A DNA stretch of 64,000 nucleotides from DATJPW01 sp963752855. Lineage in GTDB: Bacteria > Desulfobacterota > Desulfomonilia > Desulfomonilales > Desulfomonilaceae. The stretch spans positions 1 through 64,000 of the forward strand of contig CAVVZX010000004.1 of the NCBI GenBank assembly GCA_963752855.1, written 5' to 3'. Shown one piece after another: positions 43,697-53,072 of the stretch; the stretch's first letter is position 1, and each line of letters starts with the position of its first letter. The position numbers were made by a program, and so were the translations under genes. The notes below the pieces were generated by a model. It worked only from the letters and a program-made list of their open reading frames with translations. It had not been told where the DNA came from and ran no database searches.

Positions 43697-44856
43697 TGAA
43701 AGAAGTCGTCATGGGAGCGGAAGCAGCGGCGCTCACGGCTGTCCTGGCCAGGGTCCAGGTGGTGGCAGCGTATCCCATTACCCCTCAAACGGTAATTGTA
43801 GAGGACCTGTCCAATTATATCGGCCGAGGAGATTTGGCCGCGGAATTCCTGACGGTCGAATCCGAGCATTCGGCGATGGCCGCTTGCGTGGGAGCTTCGG
43901 CGACGGGCTCAAGGGCCTTCACAGCCAGTTCTTCACAGGGGTTGGCTTTTATGCACGAGATGCTCCACCACGCCGCAGGGGGCCGTTTGCCGATTGTCAT
44001 GGTTAACGCCAATAGGGCGTTGTCACCTCCGTGGAACCTGTATTGCGACCACACCGACTCCCTGTCTCAGCGAGACACAGGTTGGATTCAGTACTATTGC
44101 TGTGACGCCCAGGACGTTATCGACGGGCTTCTGATCGCTTATAAAGTGGCCGAAAAGATAATGCTCCCCGTTATGATTAATCTGGACGCCTTCTATCTGA
44201 CGCACACCTCCGAGGTAGTGGATATCCCCGAGCAGGCGGAAGTAGACGCATTCCTACCTCCCTATCTGCCTCCAACCAAGGTGGATGTTGACAATCCCTC
44301 GACGTACGGGACCGTATGCGGGTCGGATTGGTACGCCTCCCTGAAATATCGTCGCCAAGAAGACATGCTGACTGTGGAAGATGTCTGGCAGGCCGAAGCG
44401 GAGGATTTCGCGTCGAGGTTCGGTCGTCGGCGTGCCGCGGTGGATACCTACCTGGCAGAAGACGCCGAGGTAGTTCTTGTAACTGTGGGCACGGCTGATG
44501 GGGCCGCTCGCCTTGCGGTCGGGGCCTTGCGAGAGCAGGGGTTGGCGGCCGGCTGTCTTCGGTTGGGACTAGTCAGGCCGTTTCCGAGCAAGAGCTTGTT
44601 GAAAGCGGTGGAAGGCGTGAAGCGCCTCGTGGTCGTTGACAGAGACGTTTCTTTCGGCGCCGAAGGCATTGTGGCTCAAGAAGTGAAATCGTGCCTGTAC
44701 GGCAGATCCACCGCAATGGTTAATGGTTTCGTGGCCGGGATCGGTGGAGTTGATATTACGGTCGAAGGCCTCGTGGGCATGACTCATCAGGCGCTTTCCG
44801 CGTCGGGGCAGGGCATGTCTCTTGGCGCATCCATCTGGACGGAAGTAAAGCCATGA
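43696..44856 (+). CDS. 2-oxoacid:acceptor oxidoreductase alpha subunit
   Basis: This is the 386-residue pyrimidine-binding/transketolase-type subunit. It starts MKEVVMGAEAAALTAVLARVQ and shows AAYPITPQTVIVEDL and VESEHSAMAACVGASATGSR, followed by the C-terminal transketolase domain (TVGTADGAARLAVGALREQ). It is intact. The pattern fits pyruvate- or phenylglyoxylate-type enzymes. Stop and start overlaps bind it to the delta and beta genes. Confidence 0.9.
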   Translation: MKEVVMGAEAAALTAVLARVQVVAAYPITPQTVIVEDLSNYIGRGDLAAEFLTVESEHSAMAACVGASATGSRAFTASSSQGLAFMHEMLHHAAGGRLPIVMVNANRALSPPWNLYCDHTDSLSQRDTGWIQYYCCDAQDVIDGLLIAYKVAEKIMLPVMINLDAFYLTHTSEVVDIPEQAEVDAFLPPYLPPTKVDVDNPSTYGTVCGSDWYASLKYRRQEDMLTVEDVWQAEAEDFASRFGRRRAAVDTYLAEDAEVVLVTVGTADGAARLAVGALREQGLAAGCLRLGLVRPFPSKSLLKAVEGVKRLVVVDRDVSFGAEGIVAQEVKSCLYGRSTAMVNGFVAGIGGVDITVEGLVGMTHQALSASGQGMSLGASIWTEVKP

Positions 44857-45755
44857 TCAATAGCATTTTTCAAAACGATTTAGTGGCTCGGGGCACATGG
44901 GTTGCCCAGGCTGCGGCCCTGCGTTGGCCATGCGGTAAGTCCTGGAGGTCCTTGGCCCCGAGACGGTGGTGGTCATGCCGGCCGGATGCTGGTCCACCTT
45001 TGTGGGACTGTATCCCAGCACTACTCTCCGCGTGCCGGTGATGTCGATTCCTTTTGCTACAACCGCCGCCACAGCCTCCGGCGTTCGCGCCTCGTTGGAT
45101 CGCCAGGGTCGCCAGGAAGTCACAGTATTGGCCTGGGCCGGTGACGGAGGCACATTCGACATCGGGCTTCAAGCTCTGAGCGGGGCCACGGAACGGGCGC
45201 AAACATTATCTACATCTGCTATGACAACGAAGCGTACATGAATACCGGTATACAGCGGTCTTCGGCCACGCCGCCGGGCTGCTGGACTACTACTACGCCG
45301 TTTGCCGCGCTGAAGAAAGAGCCCAAGAAAAACATAGTCGAAATTATGGCTGCCCATAAAATCTCCTATACGGCCTCCGCTTCCGTGGGATATCCCCACG
45401 ATCTTATGGAGAAGGTCCGAAAAGCCAAGGATATGACCGGGACCCGGTTCATTCACCTCTTGGCGTCCTGTCCCACGGGATGGCGCTACGAAACCCAATT
45501 GACCCTTGAAGTCGCCCGCAAGGCGGTGGAATGTCGAGTCTTTCCCTTATTTGAAGTGTTCGGAGGCGTTCGCTGGGTCCTTAACCCCATGCCGGTAAAA
45601 CGCCGGTGGACGAATACCTTGATCTTCAAGGTCGATTCAAAGGATTGACCGAGGAGGGGAGGGCGGAATTCCAAGAGTGGGTGGACATGGAATGGGATCA
45701 GGTCGAAAAAAAGAGTGAACTCCAACCGGCCGGGGAGCCCGCTTTATACGTGTAG
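44853..45755 (+). CDS. 2-oxoacid:acceptor oxidoreductase beta (thiamine diphosphate) subunit, heavily disrupted
   Basis: Joined frames give RGTWVAQ, then VVVMPAGCWSTFVGLYPSTTL, the TPP motif AGDGGTFDIGLQALSGA, NEAYMNTGIQRSSATP and DEYLDLQGRFKGLTEEG to ALYV. One base is missing near 44,909, at GGG 45,195-45,197 and at AAAA 45,597-45,600. In addition, TAA at 44,936-44,938 stands where the family has Tyr. The total of 903 bases fits three deletions. If the sequence is right the subunit is dead; if not, it completes the enzyme. Confidence 0.85.
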
Positions 45756-45855
45756 CCTACGTTTCCCAACTAAGACATCACGTGATACCGGGCGTCCGGA
45801 TACTCAATGAGTAAAGGCCGCGACAATGCCACGCAATATCCGGACGCTCAAAGGT

Positions 45856-45878
45856 GAGTCAAGAGCAGACTTGATCCC
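45856..45878 (+). repeat. REP-like element, copy 4
   Basis: GAGTCAAGAGCAGACTTGATCCC matches the cluster at 19,897-20,170. Together with the preceding 3' end of the beta gene it is found again at 47,452-47,690. Confidence 0.6.
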
Positions 45879-45914
45879 AGACCACGTCCAGAACACGTAA
45901 TCCGGAACTATTGC

Positions 45915-47096
45915 TTACAATACTTCCACGATAAATGCATGAGCGGGGCCGCCGCTGGCGCATAGAGCGGCGCAGCCGAACTGTTTTCCGCGCCGTTTGA
46001 GTTCATTGATCATGGTGATGATCAGACGAGCGCCGGTTGCGCCGACTGGATGGCCGAGGCTAATGCCGGAACCGACTCCATTGAGTTTATCCAAGCTGAT
46101 CTTCAATTCACGATTGCAGCCGATAACCTGTGCAGCAAAGGCTTCGTTGAATTCAAAATAGTCAATGTCTTCCAGCTTCATGTTCGCAAATTTCAGCGCA
46201 TTTTTCACCGCGGGCACAACACCCATGCCCATGATACGGGGCTCGACGGAACCCGGGGCAGAGGCGACAACTCTGGCGATAGGTTTTGCGCCTATTTCTT
46301 TCGCAGTTTCAGCAGCCATCATGATCACAGCCGAACCCGCATCGTTCAGACCGGAAGCGTTGCCTGCTGTGACAGTGCCGTCCTGTTTAAAAGCGGGCCT
46401 CAGACGCCCCAGAAGCTCCATCGACGTCTCGGCGCGGGGATGTTCATCAACTTCAAACATGGTCGAACCTTTTCTGGTTTTGATTTCCACAGGAATGATT
46501 TCATCCTTGAACCAGCCCCGATTGGCAGCTTCAACCGCTCGCTGATGACTCATGAGCGCCCATTCATCCTGCTCCTGACGAGAAATTTTGTACTGATCCG
46601 CAATATTATCTGCGGTAATCCCCATATGGTAACCAAGAAGGGCATCCACCAGACCACCAATCATTAAACTGTCCTGAATCTTTTCGCCGTCACTGAGGCG
46701 ATAGCCTTTGCGGGCCCCGAACAAAAGATACGGGGCATTGCTCATGTTTTCCACTCCGACTGCGGCGCCAACATCGATTTTCCCTAGCATGATTTCCTGA
46801 GAAAGCAATTCGGAACCACGCATGGACGATGCGCACTGCTGGTGTACGGTGAAGGCAAAAGATTCGACGGGCAGTTCCGCGCCCAGAGCAATATGTCGCG
46901 CGGTATTCCCTGGGGCCCCAGCCTGATTGCATTGGCCGCAAATAACTTCTTGAATTGCATTTTTATCGATTCCCGCTTTGGAAATTGCGCCATTTAGAGC
47001 AAGAATGCCTAGTTGGACGGGGGTGATGCCTGAAAGCGACCCCATGTAATCTCCTATGGCCGTCCTAGCCCCACTTACTATGACCACTTCTCTCAT
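45915..47096 (-). CDS. acetyl-CoA acetyltransferase (thiolase)
   Basis: The 393-residue thiolase II protein has the nucleophile in VHQQCASSMRG, the His of NEAFAAQ, GHPVGATGAR, and the second Cys in CAALCASGGPAHA (usually CIGGGMG). It condenses or cleaves acyl-CoA units in fatty-acid or aromatic-acid breakdown. It faces the oxidoreductase operon tail to tail. Confidence 0.9.
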   Translation of the reverse strand: MREVVIVSGARTAIGDYMGSLSGITPVQLGILALNGAISKAGIDKNAIQEVICGQCNQAGAPGNTARHIALGAELPVESFAFTVHQQCASSMRGSELLSQEIMLGKIDVGAAVGVENMSNAPYLLFGARKGYRLSDGEKIQDSLMIGGLVDALLGYHMGITADNIADQYKISRQEQDEWALMSHQRAVEAANRGWFKDEIIPVEIKTRKGSTMFEVDEHPRAETSMELLGRLRPAFKQDGTVTAGNASGLNDAGSAVIMMAAETAKEIGAKPIARVVASAPGSVEPRIMGMGVVPAVKNALKFANMKLEDIDYFEFNEAFAAQVIGCNRELKISLDKLNGVGSGISLGHPVGATGARLIITMINELKRRGKQFGCAALCASGGPAHAFIVEVL

Positions 47097-47099
47097 TAT

Positions 47100-47300
47100 C
47101 TTGTCCCCTTTCGTGATCTATCCGGAATTATGCCGCGGTCTGCACGATTCTGGGGTGTTTGAGTCGAATCCGCGCCGGGCGGGCCCCCTGTGACGTCGAA
47201 TAAGCCCTCCGATGGTCCACCGGAAGGCCCGACAGCCACAAAACCCCCGTCATGTTGACGGAAAAGCGTCTCTTACTCCCTTATCGAGCATACTTCACGC
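47100..47300 (-). repeat. repeat 2-like element, copy C (divergent)
   Basis: Contains TCCGGAATTATGCCGC and a region whose plus-strand frame reads PQNPRHVDGKAS, similar to QNPRHVAEKAC in the copy at 11,103-11,280. Identity is lower than between copies A and B. Confidence 0.45.
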
Positions 47301-47451
47301 CTGTAAATTCCGTCAACCAGAATGTCTTGATCCTCACCCCAACACAGCGCGGCAATGTCCTACCAAGGGAAGCGCCAACGCCACACGCGGAGGGGCGATT
47401 AGCGCTTGCGAGGAATTGACTAGCCTGAGACCAATGTATTGAGTTCTTAAC

Positions 47452-47600
47452 CCGGCCAAAACGCTGGTGGAGGAATATCTGGCTCCGCAAGGTCGATTAA
47501 AAGGGCTGACCGAGGAGGGGCGAGCGGAATTCCAAGAGTGGGTGGATCTGGAGTGGGTTCGGATAGAAAAAAAGACCCAATTTAAGGATGCCTCTGATCC
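47452..47600 (+). pseudogene. 3' remnant of a 2-oxoacid oxidoreductase beta gene
   Basis: The frame NPAKTLVEEYLAPQGRLKGL continues TEEGRAEFQEWVDLEWVRIEKK. It matches the C-terminus of the beta subunit at 45,590-45,740 at both DNA and protein level, including the REP-like element that follows. It lies next to the thiolase promoter, outside any complete gene, so it is a leftover of a duplicated oxidoreductase locus. Confidence 0.8.
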
Positions 47601-47663
47601 CGCTTTGCGCGGGTACCATACATTTGCCGCGACATGGCCACGCAATGTCACGAGGCTGAAGAT

Positions 47664-47686
47664 GAGTCAAGAGCAGACTTGCCCCC
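47664..47686 (+). repeat. REP-like element, copy 5
   Basis: GAGTCAAGAGCAGACTTGCC, at the same relative place behind the beta-gene remnant as copy 4 behind the full gene. Confidence 0.55.
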
Positions 47687-47826
47687 TCAACGTCATCATG
47701 ACTGGTTCCCCCATTCGGCACCACTCGTTCAGGCAAGATCCGGCTTGCGCCCGGATAGGAAGTTTAGCAACCACCAACCATTGACGATCAAAAGGGCCGA
47801 CAATGGAGCGCCGGTATAAACACGGA

Positions 47827-48588
47827 TCATTCCTGAGCTCCATGGGCTTTCAGATATTCCACGATTTCCTTGTGACCTTTTCGTTGAGCAATTTCCAAAG
47901 CGGTGCATCCAGTGCCCCGCATCAGATGGCTAGGATCTCTGTCCTTTAAGGTTTTTGCTATAGATAGGAGAAACGCCGATAGCCAGTCATGAGTATTCTC
48001 TCTGGCATTGACGTCAGTTCCTTTCCCGATGAGGAGTTTGACTATTTCCAGTCTGCCTTGATCGGCAGCAGTCATGAGACCGGTCCAGCCGTTATTATCT
48101 TTGGCATTGACGTCAGCTCCCTTGCCGATGAGGAACCTGACTATCTCCGGATGGTCCATCAGCACGGCGGGAATGAGAACCGTCAAGCCGTCCTTGCTCC
48201 TGGCCTTGATGTCGGCTCCTTTCTTGATGAGGAACTTGGCCACATCCAGGTTGCCTCCCACGGCAGCATGCATGAGAACCGTGTGGCTGGTATCATCCTT
48301 GGTATTGACGTCAGCTCCTTTCTCGATGAGAAGCTTGACTATCTCCAGGTTTTTTCCGTAGGCAGCAGCCATGAGAGCGGTCTGGCCGTCGCCGTTCTTT
48401 GCATTGACATTTGCTCCTTCTTCTAGAAGGCTCTCGACCTTATCGAAATCCCCTTTCTTTGCTGCTGCTATGAGCTGCTCATCGGGACCGGCCGCATCCT
48501 GCGCTATCCCTACGCACGGCAGCAATGCCATAATCACAAGGATTGCCAGCCATTTCTTTGTGATCTTGGAAATGCGTCGATCTTTCAT
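47827..48588 (-). CDS. exported ankyrin-repeat protein
   Basis: A signal peptide (KKWLAILVIMALLPCVGIAQ) precedes about six ankyrin repeats, each with the pattern NGDGQTALMAAAYGKNLEIVKLLIEKGADVN. The start at 48588 has GGAGG upstream. Ankyrin repeats bind proteins; secreted bacterial forms often protect against oxidants or act between cells. No target is evident. Confidence 0.9.
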   Translation of the reverse strand: MKDRRISKITKKWLAILVIMALLPCVGIAQDAAGPDEQLIAAAKKGDFDKVESLLEEGANVNAKNGDGQTALMAAAYGKNLEIVKLLIEKGADVNTKDDTSHTVLMHAAVGGNLDVAKFLIKKGADIKARSKDGLTVLIPAVLMDHPEIVRFLIGKGADVNAKDNNGWTGLMTAADQGRLEIVKLLIGKGTDVNARENTHDWLSAFLLSIAKTLKDRDPSHLMRGTGCTALEIAQRKGHKEIVEYLKAHGAQE

Positions 48589-48603
48589 CAAAAACCTCCG
48601 GTT

Positions 48604-49236
48604 CATGGTAAATGACCACTACAGCGATGCTCGGACCCAGGTCCGGGGCAGGTTCCGAGAAAGCAAATTTCAAGTTGTTTATTAAAGCCATTTTCTTCTC
48701 TGCGTCCTCTGCGCACTCTGCGGTAAATCTTCTCCTTCTCGGGCGACTTGCCCGATCCCATCAACCCCAAGTTGTCGTTTGAACAGAATTTTAGCAATTA
48801 AAGGCAGGCTAAGACCATCCACAGATTACACAGATAAAATCCCTTTCATGTTCTTGGAAAGTAAAAAGCATTCCCTCCTCATCTGTGACATCTGCGGTTA
48901 ATTTCTTGATCGCTGAACAACGTCGCCGCTAGTTAGGATTCCCGCTTCCGTACTCCGGGGGGCGGCTGTTAGAAGAAGTTAAGTTATTGGAATGGCGCCA
49001 CTGCTCAGAATGGGAAATTTAATATAGTGTATCATCATATTGCCGGTCAAGTTGAAAAGCATGAATGCTGGACAGCGGTGCCAACACGCGCCAATCTAGT
49101 CATGACCTGACAGTAACACTCGTCGCAGCGCAATATCACGAATAAAGTATGGCGCCCCCGAATTCGGGTGGTGAAGGAGGGTTTCCAAGCTGGAGCACGG
49201 AAAATCCCGAGGGCGGTTGATGGTAGTTTGCGGGCT
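48604..49236. other. intergenic region, no gene recognised
   Basis: About 630 bases contain phrases such as CTCTGCGTCCTCTGCG and CCACAGATTACACAGAT. These occur as scattered repeats in many environmental bacterial genomes. No frame has family similarity. Confidence 0.5.
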
Positions 49237-49779
49237 CTAGTTGCCTGTTTTAATGTATTGGGCGCCTCTCTCAATAGCGATCATATTTGCCTGGAACAGC
49301 TTTTCCTTACCTTTAAGAGCGGCTTCCATGCCCAACCGTGTTTCTTCGAGCGACAGCAGCCCGGTTTTGGCCATGATGGCGCCCATCATGACCATATTGG
49401 CCTGACGGTCGGAACCCAACTCGTTGGTCAACACTCCTATTGGAATCGGAACAGGAGTTATGTCCTCGCGCTCGGGTTTAGCGTCAATGAGAGCGGAATT
49501 GATGAAAATCAGCCCGCCTTCTTTGACCGTAGGTTCAAATTTGATCAGGGAAGGATAGTTCATGGCCACCAGGATGTCCGGCCGCGAAGTGACAGGTGAG
49601 GCGATTTTCTTATCGGAAACGATGACCGTGCAATTGGCGGTTCCTCCGCGCATCTCGGTCCCATAGGCCGGAAAGTAAGTTACATTGAGCCCCTTCAACA
49701 TTGCCGCGTGGGATAGGACATATCCCATAAGGAGCACGCCCTGTCCTCCGAATCCGGCAAAAATGGTTGCGGTAGTCAT
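49237..49779 (-). CDS. korC: 2-oxoacid (2-oxoglutarate-type) ferredoxin oxidoreductase gamma subunit
   Basis: The 180-residue protein starts MTTATIFAGFGGQGVLLMGYVLSHA, the KorC/PorC signature, with TYFPAYGTEMRGGTANCTV. The ATG overlaps the beta-gene stop by four bases. It is the last gene of the operon korDABC and completes the enzyme that links 2-oxoacid decarboxylation to ferredoxin reduction. Confidence 0.93.
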   Translation of the reverse strand: MTTATIFAGFGGQGVLLMGYVLSHAAMLKGLNVTYFPAYGTEMRGGTANCTVIVSDKKIASPVTSRPDILVAMNYPSLIKFEPTVKEGGLIFINSALIDAKPEREDITPVPIPIGVLTNELGSDRQANMVMMGAIMAKTGLLSLEETRLGMEAALKGKEKLFQANMIAIERGAQYIKTGN

Positions 49780-50546
49780 GCTGTCTCCTCAAACCCTGTC
49801 GTATCTTTGATAACTCCCACAGGGAATACTTTCTGCATCTCTTCGTTGACCCATTTCCAGGCGTCTTTAGGCGACAATTTCCAGTTCGTAGGGCAGGGCG
49901 AGAGCAGTTCGACCATCGAGAAGCCCAGGCCCTCGAGTTGGCACCGGAACGACTTGAGTATGGCCCGCTTGGCCTTCCGGATCTCCTTTATTGTTGTCAG
50001 GGCGCAACGTTCGATGTACACAGACCCATCCGCGATTGCCAACATGCGGGCAATGTCGATGGGGCTTCCATCCCGCTTGGCGTCGCGTCCACCCGGTGTG
50101 GTCGTGGACCTTTGGCCGATGATGGTGGTTGGCGCCATCTGCCCTCCGGTCATCCCATAAATTGCGTTGTTTATGAAAATGACCGAAATTTTTTCACCCC
50201 GATTGGCCGCATGTATTGTCTCGCCTGTGCCTATGGCGGCCAAATCGCCATCGCCCTGGTAGGTCAACACGAACTTATCCGGGTGGACCCGTTTTACGCC
50301 GGTCGCCACGGCCAATGCCCGACCGTGCGGGGCTTCCACCACGTCGAAGTTGAAGTAGAGGTAGGCCAAAAATGCGCAGCCGACCCCCGGCACGCCTATG
50401 GTACGCTCCCGCAGGCCAAGCTCGTCCAGGCACTCGGCCATCAGACGATGCGCAATGGAATGCCCGCATCCCGGGCAATAATGGGTTTCCGCAGGCTTAA
50501 GGCTCTTGGGAAATCCAAATACTTTCTGCATAGCCACGCTGGTCAT
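49776..50546 (-). CDS. korB: 2-oxoacid ferredoxin oxidoreductase beta (TPP) subunit
   Basis: The 256-residue protein has YCPGCGHSIAHRL near the start, the TPP motif TYQGDGDLAAIG with NNAIYGMTGGQMAPT, and SPCPTNWKLSP near the end, all KorB-type. It overlaps its neighbours on both sides by four bases (ATGA), so translation is coupled. Confidence 0.95.
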   Translation of the reverse strand: MTSVAMQKVFGFPKSLKPAETHYCPGCGHSIAHRLMAECLDELGLRERTIGVPGVGCAFLAYLYFNFDVVEAPHGRALAVATGVKRVHPDKFVLTYQGDGDLAAIGTGETIHAANRGEKISVIFINNAIYGMTGGQMAPTTIIGQRSTTTPGGRDAKRDGSPIDIARMLAIADGSVYIERCALTTIKEIRKAKRAILKSFRCQLEGLGFSMVELLSPCPTNWKLSPKDAWKWVNEEMQKVFPVGVIKDTTGFEETA

Positions 50547-51613
50547 AGGGCTATCCTCCGGCCAACTCGGCCGTTACCTTCCAGGATGGACTCGAGGAAT
50601 TCGGTCACATCGGCAGGAGTAGGGATTCCGCCTCCGGGCACTCCCAGAAAGTGGATTTCATCCTGTTTGTTCACGGAAAGAGCTACATCTTCCACCATCT
50701 GGCCGAGGCAAAGTTCAAATACGGCCACCGAGCGCCCTTCTTTGGCCACTTCTCTGAGAGCGTCTTTCGGGAAAGGCCACAGAGTGATCGGCCTGAACAA
50801 TCCGATCTTCAATCCTTGCTCGCGAAGATCGTCAATGGCGCTTCTGGCGATACGCGAGGCTGTCCCGTACGCGACAACGATTATGTCCGCGTCCTCTGTT
50901 AAATATGTCTCCCAACGCGTCTCGCTCGCGGTTATTGCGTCATATTTGGCCTGAAGATGGGCAGTGTGCCGGTAAAGCTCACCGTACTGGGCATGGTAAG
51001 AGAAGATCATCCTCGGCTCACGATCCTCACAACCTTCAACGATCCAGTCCTTGGCCGGCAAATCCGCCGGATCTATAGGGTCCGGGAAAACCACAGGCTC
51101 CATGACCTGACCCATGAGGCCGTCTCCTGCCAATAAAACCGGGGTGCGATACTTGTCGGCTATATCGAACGCAACGAAAGTCAATTCCGCCAACTCTTGA
51201 CAGTCGCCCGGCGCCAGGACCGGAGTGCGATAATCGCCGTGCCCTCCGCCCCGGGTCGCCTGAAAATAGTCCGCGGCTGACGGCGCTATGTTGCCCAACC
51301 CCGGCCCGCCTCGCATCATGTTGACAATGACCGCGGGCAGCTCGAGCCCGGCCAGGTAAGAGACGCCTTCTTGCATAAGGCTGATGCCGGGTGAAGACGA
51401 GGATGTCATAACTCTTCCTCCGGCTGCGGAGGCCCCCAGCACCATGTTGATCGACGCGATTTCACTCTCTGCCTGGATGAATGTGCCGCCCACTTCAGGA
51501 AGGCGTGACGCCAGATACTCGGGCAGTTCGTTCTGGGGCGTGATGGGATAGCCGAAATAGTACCGGCACCCGGCCCGAACCGCCGCCTCTCCGACAATGT
51601 CGGAGCCTCGCAT
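50543..51613 (-). CDS. korA: 2-oxoacid ferredoxin oxidoreductase alpha subunit
   Basis: The 356-residue subunit starts MRGSDIVGEAAVRAGCRYYFGYPITPQNELPEYLA, with AESEIASINMVLGASAAGGRVMTSSSSPG. The end is a transketolase C-terminal domain. The start at 51613 lies 10 bases after korD; a longer start would overlap it. It is intact, unlike the por-type enzyme at 42-45 kb. Confidence 0.93.
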   Translation of the reverse strand: MRGSDIVGEAAVRAGCRYYFGYPITPQNELPEYLASRLPEVGGTFIQAESEIASINMVLGASAAGGRVMTSSSSPGISLMQEGVSYLAGLELPAVIVNMMRGGPGLGNIAPSAADYFQATRGGGHGDYRTPVLAPGDCQELAELTFVAFDIADKYRTPVLLAGDGLMGQVMEPVVFPDPIDPADLPAKDWIVEGCEDREPRMIFSYHAQYGELYRHTAHLQAKYDAITASETRWETYLTEDADIIVVAYGTASRIARSAIDDLREQGLKIGLFRPITLWPFPKDALREVAKEGRSVAVFELCLGQMVEDVALSVNKQDEIHFLGVPGGGIPTPADVTEFLESILEGNGRVGRRIAL

Positions 51614-51623
51614 CAGAACACGC

Positions 51624-51869
51624 TCACTTCTCACGATACACCTCAATTGCAATCTCAGGGCAAACGGTTGCGCACACAGCGCAGCCCGTGCACGTCTTTT
51701 TATCTTCGCCGGTCTGTTCCTCGAACCGAGCGGGTTGATAGCCTTTTCGATTGGGACTGGGGGCCACAGAAATCATGCCCAATGGGCAGAAATCGAAACA
51801 AACGTGGCATCCCTTACATCGCTCCTGATCTATTACTATTCTTCCTCTTCGAGCCAAGATGTCCTCCAT
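51624..51869 (-). CDS. korD: 2-oxoacid ferredoxin oxidoreductase delta (ferredoxin) subunit
   Basis: Two 4Fe-4S motifs are present, CKGCHVCFDFCP and CTGCAVCATVCP, in an 81-residue protein. The ATG at 51869 has a weak ribosome site; GGAGG within it suits a TTG start at 51857 as well. It heads the minus-strand kor operon and passes electrons to soluble ferredoxin. Confidence 0.9.
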   Translation of the reverse strand: MEDILARRGRIVIDQERCKGCHVCFDFCPLGMISVAPSPNRKGYQPARFEEQTGEDKKTCTGCAVCATVCPEIAIEVYREK

Positions 51870-52072
51870 TATAGAGATGGATCGGCAAACCATAAAATCA
51901 ATAAGCCCCCTGAATTGCGCCGAATATCCGTAGCAAAGAAAATTGGGGACCTAAGGTGATTCTCAAAAATAATCGCGGCAAAAGAAAAGGATTTGGCGCC
52001 CACGGAAATCTTGTGTGGGACCGGCATCTGCTATAAGCCACACTTTGCCGCATACGACAAATCAGGAAAGTC

Positions 52073-52750
52073 TTAGACGCCTTCCTCGCTTAACCCTCGC
52101 TCCTTTAGGATGTTTCCGAACCCAAGGATGTCCAAGGTGGATTCACCTCGTTTCAATCTCTCTTTAAGGCCTTTTTCCTTTTCTTCCCTGTCTTTGGATT
52201 TTTGGAGGACTTCAGCGGCATCCTCGCGTTTGACGACCACCACTCCGTCCCGATCTCCCAGGATCAAATCACCGGGGTAAATGGTTACGTTGTCAAGAAT
52301 CAAGGGGTGATTAATCCAACCCAAAGATATTTTTTCCGTTCCTTTGATACAGAGGGCGCGGGAAAATACAGGAAACCCCAGTTCGGTCATAGCTTGAGAA
52401 TCTCGCACGGCCCCGTTAAAAACCAGCCCGCCGATTCCTCTTGCCTGAGCGGCTACAGCCATAATTTCGCCCCAGGCGCCTGCTTCCGTGAAGCCTTTGG
52501 CGTCGGCCACGATCACATCTCCCGATTTGGCCACATAAATGGCTTTGTGGAGCATCAGGTTATCACCGGGCCGCAAATTTACCGTTATCGCAGGGCCGCA
52601 CACCACCATGTCGGGAGAGATCGGCTTAATATTAGCCGACAGCGCCCCTATAGCGCCCGCGGCTTCATGAACTGTCGCCGAAGATAATTGTCTGTACTCG
52701 CTAACCAATTCCGTTGGAACCCTTTGGATAGTGTGAATGACATGAAGCAT
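52073..52750 (-). CDS. RraA-type / HMG-aldolase family protein
   Basis: The 225-residue protein has the class II aldolase RraA fold: VADAKGFTEAGAWGEIMAVAA (phosphate/pyruvate site), FNGAVRDSQAMTELGFPVFSR with the Arg-Asp pair, and ILGDRDGVVVVKRED. Such proteins act as 4-hydroxy-4-methyl-2-oxoglutarate aldolases or oxaloacetate decarboxylases in aromatic breakdown. The C-terminal 40 residues are helical and charged. A paralogue lies at 54,069. Confidence 0.88.
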   Translation of the reverse strand: MLHVIHTIQRVPTELVSEYRQLSSATVHEAAGAIGALSANIKPISPDMVVCGPAITVNLRPGDNLMLHKAIYVAKSGDVIVADAKGFTEAGAWGEIMAVAAQARGIGGLVFNGAVRDSQAMTELGFPVFSRALCIKGTEKISLGWINHPLILDNVTIYPGDLILGDRDGVVVVKREDAAEVLQKSKDREEKEKGLKERLKRGESTLDILGFGNILKERGLSEEGV

Positions 52751-52784
52751 CTATATCGTCCTCCGTGCTCAGGCTAATCCCGAA

Positions 52785-52860
52785 TTATGCGGCCTTCATG
52801 CCGTCTTAGAGGCCTTTGGGCCGGCGCCGGGTGCGCGCCGGCTTCGCCGCTGTCAGTTAA
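52785..52860. repeat. repeat 2 end fragment
   Basis: CGAATTATGCGGCCTTCATG and CCGTCTTAGAGG correspond to the end of repeat 2 (GAATTATGCGGCGCTCTTGC, CCGTCTTGAGG). Only about 40 bases match well; the rest of 52,790-53,070 holds no gene. Confidence 0.45.
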
Positions 52861-53072
52861 AGGATCGAAGGGCGGGGTAGATAGTCGGACAATTGTTGTC
52901 TCAATTCCAAGAACCGGTAAGTATCTAAGAGGCCCGCTATCTCCCCGCCGTTCGGACGCACATGAGGGCTCCTCATGATGCGTAACGTTGACCTAAATAA
53001 TTGACCGGAAAATATACCTTTGTTCTTTGTCCGGCCAACAATTCAAGACTAGAAGACCATGCCCTTCCTGTT

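Noticed and set aside
49938..50954. Plus-strand open frame of 338 codons
   Set aside because: Antisense to korB and korA, whose motifs are unambiguous. No family similarity.
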